Shown here: positions 19,301 to 27,081 of the stretch, piece by piece | Layout: every line of letters starts with the position of its first letter | Position numbering within the stretch: the first letter of the stretch is position 1 | Origin: Leeuwenhoekiella blandensis MED217 | GTDB taxonomy: Bacteria; Bacteroidota; Bacteroidia; Flavobacteriales; Flavobacteriaceae | Assembly (NCBI RefSeq): GCF_000152985.1 | Contig: NZ_CH672395.1 | Location: 3,755,823 to 3,819,822 of the forward strand | Length of the DNA stretch: 64,000 bases | Reading direction: 5' to 3' | Program-made: the position numbers and the translations under genes | Notes under the pieces: model-generated | Seen by the model: the letters and a program-made list of their open reading frames with translations, nothing else | The model's database searches: none | Told to the model about the DNA's origin: nothing

Positions 19301-19618
19301 TGGCAACAAGTAGCCGGTAAGTATCAGGAGAAATTGGATTATTGGAGCACTTTAAGCTTAGAACGACAATATCAATATGCACAAGATATCATTACAGACA
19401 TTGAGCGTTATCGTAGTTTGGTTGATCTGTTGATCATCAATCAAGATCAGGAGATCATTCCTGAAAAAGCGAGAGAGTTCAATTCTTATCTACGTAAATT
19501 CAATCAGTTTTATGGTGAAGATGAGACCGAACCCGAAACGGTAGAATCGATGTTGCCCAATGAACCAACCGGTGATAGTTCAGTAGCAATACCCGCAGCT
19601 ACAGATTCGCTTCAATAA
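16316..19618 (+). CDS. DUF2723 polytopic membrane protein (candidate GT-C type O-glycosyltransferase)
   Basis: An 1100-residue protein. Residues 1-330 and about 540-680 hold a dozen or so transmembrane helices. The N-terminus carries the DUF2723 hallmark FWDAGEYISTSSKLEIGHPP with the acidic pair expected of GT-C glycosyltransferases. A large extracytoplasmic part follows (NDTFALWYAQEIEGYRRDVR near residue 690), then a helical, TPR-like tail (about 930-1050) and a Glu/Pro/Thr-rich end. The family is related to protein O-mannosyltransferases and is universal in Bacteroidota; the donor and acceptor are not shown here. The second Met at 16322 is an alternative start, given the very close -7 element. 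Stop overlaps the next ATG (TAATG). Confidence 0.88.
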   Translation: MIMNNFNFAKYNKIVGWLAFAIALLSYSLTVEPTASFWDAGEYISTSSKLEIGHPPGAPLYQMLGAFFSIFAPDSTYVALCVNFMSCLASAFTVLFMCWSISLLLLKLLKRNKEVVSATDHMAILAASFIGATAFGFTDSFWFSAVEAEVYAMAMFMFSALFYTALLWERDMFKPRGNRWLMLICFIIGLSFGVHFMALLAIPAIGFLYFFKNYKKITIKNFILANIIVVGVLMFIFKFLLPYTLSFFGYAEVFFVNTFGLPFNSGTIIAGIVFIAVFYYLLSYTRKKSYYQLNTLVLSILFIFIGFSSWLMLPIRANAGTTINENNPNNARELLAYYNREQYPETHLFYGPQFTEIFGGLDAQNPYIDGKPNYEKDEESGKYVIVNDWKNSVQNSEDRHKVFLPRMWSTDHIVNYMQFTGPLEFQVKPEYADNQELQQAVAQFKSDYAQGRMDNEGFQSTLMRLRQYINVNPPSFADNLRYMFDFQFGYMYWRYFMWNFTGRQDDIQGKYDDLHGNWLSGISFIDEARLGPQDNLPSDALDNKARNTYYFLPLILGLLGLVFQASKDKKSFWVLLVLFLFTGIALKIYLNERAFEPRERDYALVGSFYVFAMWIGFGVYALYDMLKEKLSAKVVLPIVTVACLLAAPVLLAAQNWDDHDRSGRKTALAMAKMYLDSCDENAILFTIGDNDTFALWYAQEIEGYRRDVRIVNTSLFQTAWYIDDMKRKAYDSDPIPSQLTHDKYVAGNRDAIAYNGLRPNDTLDIKTWMNWIASDDPRTKDELESGTSVHTFPTQHVSIPVDKQTVLANGIVAQKDAEEIVSEIVVNINENWIYKNRLLMLDVIANNNWERPIYFTGGSFGDDDYLWMKDYLQLDGVCYKLVPIKTPIDPQAPYDMGRIDSEKFYDIATNWYWGNSGDPDIYHDTETRRNGITYRGNLARLTEKLIEEEQYDKAKDILDLAMEKMPVDIFEYYTLLEPYISGYYEVGEQAKARELWQQVAGKYQEKLDYWSTLSLERQYQYAQDIITDIERYRSLVDLLIINQDQEIIPEKAREFNSYLRKFNQFYGEDETEPETVESMLPNEPTGDSSVAIPAATDSLQ

Positions 19619-20268
19619 TGAATTTCAAAATAAACCTACCCGTAAAGACGCCTAAGTTGCTTAAGCGTCTTTATTCGGGTTATGTGTGGGATAAATTCAG
19701 TAATGCTGCAACCGAAAAGACATTATATATAACCTTTGATGACGGCCCCATCCCAGAAGTGACTCCTTGGGTTCTAGACACGCTAGAAGAATATAATGCC
19801 GAAGCTACCTTTTTCTGTATAGGTGACAATATCTACAAAAATCCTGAAGTCTTTAAGCGTTTACTTGACAGCCCCCACAGTATAGGAAATCATACGCACA
19901 ACCATTTGAAAGGGTGGAAAACCAATTTTGAAAAGTACATTACGAACTTTGAAAAAACAGAAGCGCTGATCGCCCACTATCGCGAGCCTCAAAAACTCTT
20001 TAGACCTCCTTACGGAAAAATCACACGACATCAAGCCAAAGCAATAAAGAAAAAAGGCTACGCTATTGTAATGTATGATGTGATTGCCTGCGATTGGGAT
20101 AAGGAAAAATCTGGGAAAACCTGTTTAAACTATGTGATTAAGCACGCCCAACCGGGAAGTATAATCGTTTTTCACGACAGTCTGAAAGCCGAAAGCAATA
20201 TGAAATATGCACTTCCTAAAGTTTTAAAACACTTTACTGAAGCAGGCTATTCCTTTAAAAAACTCTAG
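19618..20268 (+). CDS. Polysaccharide deacetylase family protein (NodB homology domain)
   Basis: A 216-residue carbohydrate esterase family 4 protein. Motif 1 ITFDDGPIPEVTPWVLD (catalytic Asp plus metal Asp), motif 2 IGNHTHNH (metal His pair), motif 3 LFRPPYGKITRHQ and a late IIVFHDS are all intact, so it should be an active metal-dependent deacetylase of N-acetylated glycans. There is no signal peptide, which is common in flavobacterial homologues. It shares one base with the upstream DUF2723 stop, so the two are translationally coupled and may act in the same envelope pathway. Confidence 0.92.
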   Translation: MNFKINLPVKTPKLLKRLYSGYVWDKFSNAATEKTLYITFDDGPIPEVTPWVLDTLEEYNAEATFFCIGDNIYKNPEVFKRLLDSPHSIGNHTHNHLKGWKTNFEKYITNFEKTEALIAHYREPQKLFRPPYGKITRHQAKAIKKKGYAIVMYDVIACDWDKEKSGKTCLNYVIKHAQPGSIIVFHDSLKAESNMKYALPKVLKHFTEAGYSFKKL

Positions 20269-20561
20269 ATAAATTTTTGGATTACAGAAGTAAGCGAATT
20301 GACACTTTGCGCTCCACTTTGACGCCACTTCATCTCGCCCTTTTTGTAGACCACCAAAGTTGGCAATCCTTTTACCCGAAGTGCTTCGGCAAGATCTGGA
20401 TTTTTCTCAACGTCAATTTTGATCACTTTCACCTGATCACCTAAAGCAGCGGCAACTTCCCTTAAAACAGGATTCATAGCTACCGACGCCTGATCACCTT
20501 CAGCAAAAAAATCGATCAACACCGGGATTTCTAAATCTATAAGAGCTCCAAATTTTGACAT
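20265..20561 (-). CDS. Thioredoxin-fold protein lacking the CxxC active site
   Basis: A 98-residue protein with the full thioredoxin scaffold: IPVLIDFFAE (strand before the active site), VKVIKIDVEKNPDLAEALRV, the cis-proline loop KGLPTLVVYKKGE, and the final helix. Where thioredoxins have WCGPC it has GDQAS (residues 22-26), and there is no cysteine anywhere in the protein, so it cannot be a dithiol oxidoreductase. Lengths and motifs otherwise fit, and the reading frame is clean. A similar cysteine-less form seems to recur in Flavobacteriaceae (from memory, not checked). Likely role: protein-protein interaction or chaperone-like. Its stop overlaps the convergent deacetylase by 4 bp. Confidence 0.85.
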   Translation of the reverse strand: MSKFGALIDLEIPVLIDFFAEGDQASVAMNPVLREVAAALGDQVKVIKIDVEKNPDLAEALRVKGLPTLVVYKKGEMKWRQSGAQSVNSLTSVIQKFI

Positions 20562-20686
20562 AAATTATGCACTTTACACCCCTAAATATAAGGTTTAATA
20601 GGATATAAAGTAAAAATGAGCATATCTTTTGCAAAGCCGCTTTTAGATTACAAGTTATTCTAGCCCCACAAATAAGAGGAAACAAC

Positions 20687-21904
20687 TTAACCTAAAGCTT
20701 TAGATTTAAGCGTGATCACTGTCACTTCAGGCCAAATACCTACACGTCCCGGGTATCCTAAATACCCAAATCCACGATTTACATTTAAAATGCGCCCTGC
20801 TTCTTTATATATTCCTGCCCAATTCTCATAGCGGTACTGCACAGGGCTCCAACGTATAAAACCGGGTATTTCAATCCCAAATTGCATCCCATGCGTATGA
20901 CCACTTAAGGTAAGTTGGAAATTCTTGGGATCTTCTTTTAAACGTTCTGACCAATACGACGGGTCATGACTCATTAAGACTTTAAAATCTGAAGCTTTTA
21001 ATCCCGCTGAAGCTTTATCTATATCACCCGCCTGCTTAAAACCAGCTCCCCAATTTTCAACTCCAACTAAGGCAATACGCTGCCCATTTTTCTCCAGCCA
21101 CCTGTGTTCATTAAGGAGCAACTTCCACCCCATTTTTGCTTGAAGCTCTTTTAGGTCTTGTAGATTTTGAGCTTTTGCAGTTTGCGTTTCCCAATCTGCA
21201 TAATCACCATAATCATGGTTTCCTAAAACAGAATATACGCCATCTTTGGCCTTCAATTTTGAAAACAAAGGCGTCCATTCGTTCATTTCGCTTGCAAAAT
21301 TATTAACCAGATCACCGGTGAATAAAATGACATCGCTTTGTTGCTCATTAATAAGATCAACACCGTAAGCTATTTTTTCAGCAGCATCAAAGCTTCCGCT
21401 ATGCACGTCACTTATTTGGGTGATTTTATAGCCATCAAAAGCTTCAGGCAAATCGTCAAATTCGAGTTCGTAGGACAGTACGCGATACCTGTATTTTCCT
21501 TTGTACATTCCGTAGATCAAAGAAGCAAAGGGAACAGCAGCAATACCAAGCGCAATTGCACTTATAAACTTGCGCCTCGAGGGAAGATGAAAACTTTCTT
21601 TTCCTGAAACAGCAGAAAAAACACCCGCAAGAACGCGAATAATATCTTCCCCAAACATAAAAACGATCAAAATAAGCTTAGGAACAAAAAAGACCAGAAA
21701 CCACCCCAACACATACATTTCATCGATCGTGATACCGTTAGACCGGTCTAGATGGGTCAATGTGTAAATTAAAACCGCGAGTACTCCAACTGATAGTGCT
21801 ATGTAAATACCATTTAGCCAAATCGATTTTGAAAATGTTCTAAACACCTGAAAGGCATAAATATCTATGAGAATATAGAAAATGATAAAAATTAACCAGC
21901 GCAT
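20687..21904 (-). CDS. Membrane-anchored metallophosphoesterase
   Basis: A 405-residue protein of the calcineurin-like (YkuE/YaeI-type) family. Three to four N-terminal helices (about 1-110), a basic motif SRRKFISAIALGIAAVPFAS with a further helix, then the catalytic domain from about 150. The metal-binding motifs are all present: ISDVHSGSF, FTGDLVNN, VLGNHDYGDY, MSHDPSYW and LSGHTHGMQFG. Family members hydrolyse phosphodiesters, some of them in lipid metabolism (e.g. UDP-diacylglucosamine or glycolipid precursors). The substrate here is not evident. Stands alone on the minus strand. Confidence 0.88.
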   Translation of the reverse strand: MRWLIFIIFYILIDIYAFQVFRTFSKSIWLNGIYIALSVGVLAVLIYTLTHLDRSNGITIDEMYVLGWFLVFFVPKLILIVFMFGEDIIRVLAGVFSAVSGKESFHLPSRRKFISAIALGIAAVPFASLIYGMYKGKYRYRVLSYELEFDDLPEAFDGYKITQISDVHSGSFDAAEKIAYGVDLINEQQSDVILFTGDLVNNFASEMNEWTPLFSKLKAKDGVYSVLGNHDYGDYADWETQTAKAQNLQDLKELQAKMGWKLLLNEHRWLEKNGQRIALVGVENWGAGFKQAGDIDKASAGLKASDFKVLMSHDPSYWSERLKEDPKNFQLTLSGHTHGMQFGIEIPGFIRWSPVQYRYENWAGIYKEAGRILNVNRGFGYLGYPGRVGIWPEVTVITLKSKALG

Positions 21905-22036
21905 GAAAATGTTTTAAGATTAGCAATATTACTAAAGGACTGCTCAGAAAAATCTAATATTTTCTTATTTTTTTGAAGATAATTTTCTCAAGAATAGTGC
22001 GGGCTTTAGTAACTTTCCAACCAAACACAAACACAA

Positions 22037-23032
22037 ATGAAACGTCGTAATTTTATTACTAAAACCAGCATGAATACCTTAGCATTAGGCTTAGGAATTC
22101 ACAGTCTGGCAAAAGCAAAACCCTTGAATAAACCCTCTAATAAAACCAAAATCAGCACTGCAGCTACAAAACCCGTCGCGATTTGCACTTGGCAATTTAC
22201 TGAGGCCAACGCCACTGCGGGAGCCCTTCTTGATCAAGGAGCGTCTGCACTGGATGCTGTTATAAATGGTGTTGCTGTCGAGGAAGAAAATATAAAAAAC
22301 ACGACAGTAGGTAAAGGAGGTTCACCTGATCGTGAAGGTAATGTAACCTTAGACGCTTGTGTAATGGACCATACCGGAAATTGCGGTTCTGTTATGTGTG
22401 TTGAAAACATTACAAACGTTGCTGCACTTGCGCGAAAGGTGATGGAAGATACTCCACACGTTATTTTAGCCGGAAAAGGAGCTGAAGAATTTGCGGTTAA
22501 AAATGGTTTTACTGCTGAAAATCTACTAACTCCAGAGAGCAAGAAAGCTTACCAAGAATGGCTAAAAACTTCGCAATACAAACCAATTATCAATATAGAA
22601 AATCATGATACCATTGGGATGTTGGGTCTTGATAAAGAAGGAAACATCTCTGGAGCTTGTACTACCTCTGGTCTAGCCTACAAAATGAAAGGACGTGTAG
22701 GTGACAGTCCGGTGATAGGAAGCGGTTTATTTATTGATAATGCCATAGGTGGCGCTGCAGCAACAGGAATGGGTGAAGAAGTTATTAAAACTGTAGGTAG
22801 TTTTCTCATTGTAGAGCTTATGCGCAATGGAATGTCGCCACAAGAAGCTTGCGAAGAAGCCGTAAGACGTATCGTGACCACAAACCCTAACCATACTAAT
22901 TTTCAAGTGGCGTATATTGCCATCAATAAAGCCGGAGAAACCGGATGTTACTGCATTCATCCCGGATTTAAGATGATGAAATACGCCAATGGAGAGAACA
23001 CCCCAATCACCGCTGGAAGTCATCTGAAATAA
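22037..23032 (+). CDS. N4-(beta-N-acetylglucosaminyl)-L-asparaginase (glycosylasparaginase)
   Basis: A 331-residue Ntn-hydrolase. The N-terminus MKRRNFITKTSMNTLALGLG is a Tat-like signal, so export to the periplasm is expected. The catalytic threonine is in NHDTIGMLGLD (about residue 191), where autocleavage makes the beta subunit; the downstream GRVGDSPVIGSGLFIDN and GAAATGMGEE form the substrate pocket. The enzyme cleaves the GlcNAc-Asn bond of N-glycan remnants, as in flavobacterial (Elizabethkingia) glycosylasparaginase, so it fits scavenging of glycoproteins. Monocistronic, followed by a terminator at 23182. Confidence 0.93.
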   Translation: MKRRNFITKTSMNTLALGLGIHSLAKAKPLNKPSNKTKISTAATKPVAICTWQFTEANATAGALLDQGASALDAVINGVAVEEENIKNTTVGKGGSPDREGNVTLDACVMDHTGNCGSVMCVENITNVAALARKVMEDTPHVILAGKGAEEFAVKNGFTAENLLTPESKKAYQEWLKTSQYKPIINIENHDTIGMLGLDKEGNISGACTTSGLAYKMKGRVGDSPVIGSGLFIDNAIGGAAATGMGEEVIKTVGSFLIVELMRNGMSPQEACEEAVRRIVTTNPNHTNFQVAYIAINKAGETGCYCIHPGFKMMKYANGENTPITAGSHLK

Positions 23033-23058
23033 GCTAGACAAACCTCCCCAGTTTTACA

Positions 23059-23099
23059 GGTATTTTAACGCTCTGAATTTTCAGAACGAAAAAAATACC
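23059..23099. repeat. Imperfect inverted repeat downstream of glycosylasparaginase
   Basis: GGTATTTT...CGCTCTGAA pairs with TTCAGAACG...AAAATACC around a very short loop. It begins 27 bp after the stop. It lacks a following T-run, so it may stabilise the mRNA 3' end rather than terminate. Confidence 0.45.
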
Positions 23100-23181
23100 T
23101 TAGCTTTGTTCGACGCCATTATGGTGAAAAATATATAAGATTGTTGTAATTGACTTGTAATAATCAATTATGATTTGGGGT

Positions 23182-23212
23182 GAAAGCCAGCTCTTGCAGC
23201 TGGCTTTCTTTA
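23182..23212. terminator. Intrinsic terminator
   Basis: GAAAGCCAGCT pairs perfectly with AGCTGGCTTTC around CTTGC, followed by TTTATTT on the plus strand. It would end the glycosylasparaginase transcript, 150 bp after its stop, and may also end the convergent protease gene. Confidence 0.85.
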
Positions 23213-23325
23213 TTTAGAATATTTTAGACTGAATAACATTAAATCATCTTTTAATCAGACGTTCAAGCTAACTTCCTACTGAAAAATAAAAACGGGGTGC
23301 AGAGCGAGGGGGTAAACGAAAATGC

Positions 23326-23763
23326 CTATTTTAAGTACAAGCAGTTGTATTGATAATCAATTACAGCCTTTCCTTTTTTTAAAATATCTGCACCAATGAT
23401 TCCGCTTACAGGATTTGCTTCATGATTGATCAATGCTTGATTTACATGAGAGAGATCAAATAGGACAATAGAAACATCCTTTGTAGACCAGTTGTCGATT
23501 TCAATTAAATTATCTTGGGAGATCTGCGTAAGCATATCAATCGCACCGGCCCCGGCAGCTTTCACTTCGCTTTCTTCAGCAAAAAGTTTAAAATGCTCCA
23601 GATCCTCAAATCCGATACAGGTATTAGACGCACCGGTGTCTAAAATAAATTCACCCGAAACCCCGTTGATACGCGCTTCAAATTTAAGATGCCCCGTACC
23701 TACAGGATTTAGTTTAATACGCTTGTAGCCTTTTTTTGTAAGATGCTGTCGCAATGATGCCAT
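23326..23763 (-). CDS. Retropepsin-like aspartic protease, single domain
   Basis: A 145-residue protein with the clan AA hallmark: strand LKFEARINGVSGEFILDTGA followed by SNTCIGF (catalytic Asp in DTGAS, about residue 42), and the later IDNWSTKDVSIVLFDL and SGIIGADILKKGKAVIDY, which matches the second psi-loop (the hydrophobic-hydrophobic-Gly of retropepsins, here GIIGADIL). One Asp per chain means it must act as a homodimer. No signal peptide is seen, so it should be cytoplasmic, unlike many bacterial homologues. Substrates are unknown. Monocistronic on the minus strand. Confidence 0.85.
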   Translation of the reverse strand: MASLRQHLTKKGYKRIKLNPVGTGHLKFEARINGVSGEFILDTGASNTCIGFEDLEHFKLFAEESEVKAAGAGAIDMLTQISQDNLIEIDNWSTKDVSIVLFDLSHVNQALINHEANPVSGIIGADILKKGKAVIDYQYNCLYLK

Positions 23764-23827
23764 AACAATAATTCTATTTTCAAACTTAAAGCAATTTAAA
23801 TGGCAAGGCTTTAAATATTCTATAAAG

Positions 23828-23859
23828 TTTGGTGCACCAAGCCGGCTATTTTAAATTTG
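23828..23859 (+). promoter_or_regulatory. Promoter of tatD
   Basis: TTTG (23828-23831), a 20-bp spacer and TAAATTTG (23852-23859): a full consensus promoter. It ends 6 bp before the ATG at 23866, so transcription should start at or next to the start codon. Confidence 0.8.
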
Positions 23860-23865
23860 CAGACT

Positions 23866-24636
23866 ATGTTTATAGATACACACACTCACTTATATAGTGA
23901 TTCATTCAAAGAAGATCGTGACGCTATAATAGAGCGCGCTATCAATCAATCAATTAACCAATTTATACTTCCTGCAATCGACTCAACCTACACCGATTCT
24001 ATGTGGGATTTAAAAGAAAAGTATCCTGAAGCCATGCATATTATGGCCGGTTTACACCCAACCCATGTAGATCCTTTAAGTGTTTCTGAAGAGCTAGATC
24101 ACGTTAAAAAGCAACTCGAGTCAAAAGACTTATGTGCGGTAGGTGAAATTGGCGTAGACCTTTATTGGGATTCTTCAACTAAAGATTTGCAGCAGGAAGC
24201 CTTTGCACAACAAATACGATGGGCTAAAGAATATGACCTGCCAATAGCTATTCACTGCAGAGATGCTTTTAAAGAGGTTTTTGAAGTTTTAGAAGCCGAA
24301 AAAAGCGATAAACTAAGAGGCGTTTTTCACTGCTTTACAGGAACTATTGAAGACGCACACAAGGCCATTGGCTACAATCTCAAATTAGGAATTGGCGGAG
24401 TGGTCACTTTTAAAAATGGGAAAATCGATCAATTTTTGAACGAGATCGACTTAGAGCATATTGTTCTTGAAACCGATGCGCCTTATCTGGCACCAAAACC
24501 TTTTAGAGGAAAAAGAAATGAAAGCGCCTACTTGCTTCACATTGCCGAAAAGCTCTCTGAAATCTATCAAGTACCATTAGCAAAAATTGAAGAAACGACT
24601 ACAAATAATGCTAAAAAGCTATTTAAACTTGATTGA
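23866..24636 (+). CDS. tatD: TatD family metal-dependent DNase
   Basis: A 256-residue TIM-barrel hydrolase. Metal ligands and family motifs are intact: FIDTHTHLYSD, AGLHPTHVDP, VGEIGVDLYWD, IAIHCRDAF, GVFHCFTGTI and LETDAPYLAPKPFRGKRNES. TatD enzymes are Mg-dependent 3'-5' exonucleases involved in DNA repair and turnover. A TTG three codons upstream is in frame, but that TTG is part of the -7 element of the promoter, so ATG 23866 is chosen. No room remains for a leader. Confidence 0.93.
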   Translation: MFIDTHTHLYSDSFKEDRDAIIERAINQSINQFILPAIDSTYTDSMWDLKEKYPEAMHIMAGLHPTHVDPLSVSEELDHVKKQLESKDLCAVGEIGVDLYWDSSTKDLQQEAFAQQIRWAKEYDLPIAIHCRDAFKEVFEVLEAEKSDKLRGVFHCFTGTIEDAHKAIGYNLKLGIGGVVTFKNGKIDQFLNEIDLEHIVLETDAPYLAPKPFRGKRNESAYLLHIAEKLSEIYQVPLAKIEETTTNNAKKLFKLD

Positions 24637-24681
24637 TCTTTAAAATATTTCGTTCTTTACGCCTCAACAAAAAATGAAATT

Positions 24682-25818
24682 GTGTCAAAATTTGACTCTA
24701 TAAGGCCGTATCACGATTCTGAAGTTCACGAAGTGCTTCAAACGTTTCACCGGCACCCCATGTTTCAGGCGTTATTACAATTTACTTTTCCTGATAAATC
24801 AGCAGAAGAGATAAAGTCGGTCATAGACGAATGTTATTCGATCTTTGATTTTCAAAGTAAGGTTATTTACAAGTCGGTGCACAAGGTTATGGAAAAAAGC
24901 ACCGATGGTTTTTCGACTTCAGGCTTTGACGAACTTGAGCGTGATAAACCGTATTTCTACCTTTCGAATCATAGGGATATCATTTTAGACACCTCGTTCA
25001 TCAATGTAGCATTATACGATCACGAGTTGATTATGACCGCTTCGGCTATTGGAGACAATCTCGTGCAAAAATCGTTTTTGATGGCTTTAGCGAAACTCAA
25101 TCGTAGCTTTTTAGTCGAACGAAGTCTTAGCCCTCGCGAAATGCTCCTCAGCTCTAAGAAACTTTCAGAATATTTAAAGTTTCTTTTAAGTGAAAACCAA
25201 TCCATTTGGATGGCGCAGCGCGAAGGCCGCACAAAAGATGGTAGTGATAAAACTCAACAAGGTGTTTTAAAAATGGTTGCAATGGCTCGTGGTGAACAAT
25301 CTGCGCTTCAGTATCTCAAAAGTTTGAATATTAGACCGGTTGCAATTTCTTACGAATTTGACCCGACCGATATTTTAAAAGTTCCTGAACTTATCGCCAA
25401 GAGTGAAGACACGGCCTATATTAAAAGCAACAACGAGGATTTCAACAGTATTCTAAGAGGAGCTCTAGGTACCAAAAAGCGCATACATATCGCCGCCGGT
25501 AAACTCAGCGAGGAAACCTTTGACGAGATCGAAGGTCTTGACCTTTCTGAAAATGACAAATTGCAAGAGCTTGCCCGACGTATTGATAAAGAAATCTATC
25601 GCATTTATAAATTGTGGCCCTCAAATTATGTGGCTTATGATTTATACTATAATACAGATCGATTTGCACACACCTATACCGATCGTGACAAGCGCAGTTT
25701 TGAACGCCGCTTTGAACGCAGAGTAGATCCTAATAGCGCGATTGCACGTGAGAGTTTCTTACTTATGTATGCTAATCCGGTCATAAACAAACTCAAAAGT
25801 ATTGAGCAGACAGCCTAA
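24682..25818 (+). CDS. 1-acyl-sn-glycerol-3-phosphate acyltransferase family protein (GTG start)
   Basis: A 378-residue protein of the PlsC-like acyltransferase superfamily. The catalytic block is LSNHRDIILDTSFIN (the H-x4-D motif is here NHRDIILD, about residues 95-102); a second block IWMAQREGRTKDGSDKTQQG supplies the glycerophosphate-binding Glu-Gly, and a late IRPVAISYEFDP corresponds to block IV. The likely role is phospholipid acylation; the long C-terminal extension (about 260-378) is helical and lacks known motifs. No in-frame ATG precedes the GTG at 24682; an ATG at 24674 is out of frame and stops after nine codons. Its end overlaps ansA by 17 bp. Confidence 0.87.
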   Translation: MSKFDSIRPYHDSEVHEVLQTFHRHPMFQALLQFTFPDKSAEEIKSVIDECYSIFDFQSKVIYKSVHKVMEKSTDGFSTSGFDELERDKPYFYLSNHRDIILDTSFINVALYDHELIMTASAIGDNLVQKSFLMALAKLNRSFLVERSLSPREMLLSSKKLSEYLKFLLSENQSIWMAQREGRTKDGSDKTQQGVLKMVAMARGEQSALQYLKSLNIRPVAISYEFDPTDILKVPELIAKSEDTAYIKSNNEDFNSILRGALGTKKRIHIAAGKLSEETFDEIEGLDLSENDKLQELARRIDKEIYRIYKLWPSNYVAYDLYYNTDRFAHTYTDRDKRSFERRFERRVDPNSAIARESFLLMYANPVINKLKSIEQTA

Positions 25819-26827
25819 AATACTACTCATATACACCGGTGGTACCATAGGAATGATCAAAGATTTTGAAACCGGTGCTTTGAAGGCATTTGATTTTAAT
25901 GATCTACTCAAAAAAATTCCTGAATTACGCCTTTTAGACTGTGAAATAGAAACCACAGGTTTTGAACAGCCCATAGACAGTTCAAATATGAACCCAAAAT
26001 TATGGGTAGCACTCTGCGACATCATTGAAGAAAATTACGAGCGTTGTGATGGTTTTGTTATTCTACACGGAAGCGACACGATGAGCTACACGGCTTCTGC
26101 GTTAAGTTTTATGCTCGAAAACCTTTCAAAACCTGTTATTTTCACGGGTTCACAGCTGCCCATAGGAGATTTGCGCACAGATGCCAAAGAAAATCTCATA
26201 ACTGCAATTCAGATCGCTGCATTAAAAAAGAATAAACGTTCCTATATAAATGAAGTCGGTCTTTATTTTGAATACAAACTTTACAGAGGAAACCGAAGCT
26301 CTAAAATTAGTGCTGAGCATTTTGAAGCCTTCAAGTCTCCTAATTATCCTCCCTTAGCAACTTCGGGAGTACATTTAACTATAGAAGATGACAAACTTTT
26401 TCCGACAAACCGAAAGAAGCTTTTAGTCCATCGCAACTTAAAAACCGACTTATTAGTCATTCATCTTTACCCGGGAATCGATGAAAAACTATTGACTTCT
26501 ACCTTTGAAAATACCGATTACAGCGGCGTTATTTTGTTAACATTTGGCTCCGGAAATAGCACTACAGTACCTTGGTTTACCCGTTTGTTGAAAAAAATTA
26601 TTCAAAGAAACATTCCCGTTGTAAACATAACACAGTGCACTTGGGGCAGTGTTCAAATGGGTAATTATGAGACGAGTACAACCCTTAAAAATATAGGTGT
26701 TATTTCTGGAAAAGACCTCACTATTGAAGCTGCAATTACAAAAATGATGTATCTAAACAGTCAAAATTTGTCTCCAAAGGTCTTTAAGACTATATTTGAA
26801 ACATCGCTAAGAGGAGAAATGAGTTAA
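25802..26827 (+). CDS. ansA: L-asparaginase type I (TTG start)
   Basis: A 341-residue cytoplasmic type I asparaginase. Active-site threonine in LLIYTGGTIGMI (about residues 8-19) and the second catalytic segment VILHGSDTMSYTASALSFML (Thr-Asp with downstream Lys in RTDAKEN) are both present. There is no signal peptide. The only start before the conserved N-terminus is TTG at 25802, because an in-frame stop lies at 25784; this overlaps the acyltransferase by 17 bp, so translational coupling is likely. The gene ends with TAATGA next to the leader of tRNA-Ser. Confidence 0.92.
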   Translation: MSRQPKILLIYTGGTIGMIKDFETGALKAFDFNDLLKKIPELRLLDCEIETTGFEQPIDSSNMNPKLWVALCDIIEENYERCDGFVILHGSDTMSYTASALSFMLENLSKPVIFTGSQLPIGDLRTDAKENLITAIQIAALKKNKRSYINEVGLYFEYKLYRGNRSSKISAEHFEAFKSPNYPPLATSGVHLTIEDDKLFPTNRKKLLVHRNLKTDLLVIHLYPGIDEKLLTSTFENTDYSGVILLTFGSGNSTTVPWFTRLLKKIIQRNIPVVNITQCTWGSVQMGNYETSTTLKNIGVISGKDLTIEAAITKMMYLNSQNLSPKVFKTIFETSLRGEMS

Positions 26828-26919
26828 TGAGAAGAAGTTCATCTAAAACTCAAACCTTTTGGAAATCGATATTTTTTTTGTTAATTGGCAACCTTTTGAG
26901 AAAAGGCTTCGGCCTAAAA

Positions 26920-27007
26920 AGAGAGGTGGCCGAGTGGTCGAAGGCGCACGCCTGGAAAGTGTGTATACGTCAAAAGCGTATCGAGGGTTCGAATCCCTTC
27001 CTCTCTG
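26920..27007 (+). tRNA. tRNA-Ser (anticodon GGA)
   Basis: Class II tRNA with a long variable arm: acceptor AGAGAGG/CCTCTCT, D arm GCC...GGC, anticodon stem CACGC/GTGTG with loop CTGGAAA (anticodon GGA), variable arm TATACGTCAAAAGCGTATC (stem ATACG/CGTAT), and T arm GAGGG-TTCGAAT-CCCTT. Discriminator G; CCA not encoded (CTA follows). Confidence 0.96.
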
Positions 27008-27081
27008 CTATTTTTTAATAATTGAATAATTAATTTTATATCTTTATCCCTTTACTAACTAAATTTTTAAGATCAAAAGCA

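Noticed and set aside
26904-26915. AGGC-TTCG-GCCT hairpin as terminator of ansA
   Set aside because: Followed by A rather than T residues and too short; it is probably part of the tRNA-Ser leader.
26827-27018. Open frame directly after ansA (63 codons)
   Set aside because: Its second half is the tRNA-Ser gene read as protein; the first half is the tRNA leader.
27022-27046. Promoter for exbB (TTG and TATCTTTA)
   Set aside because: Spacing is only 14 bp and the -7 element lacks the final G.
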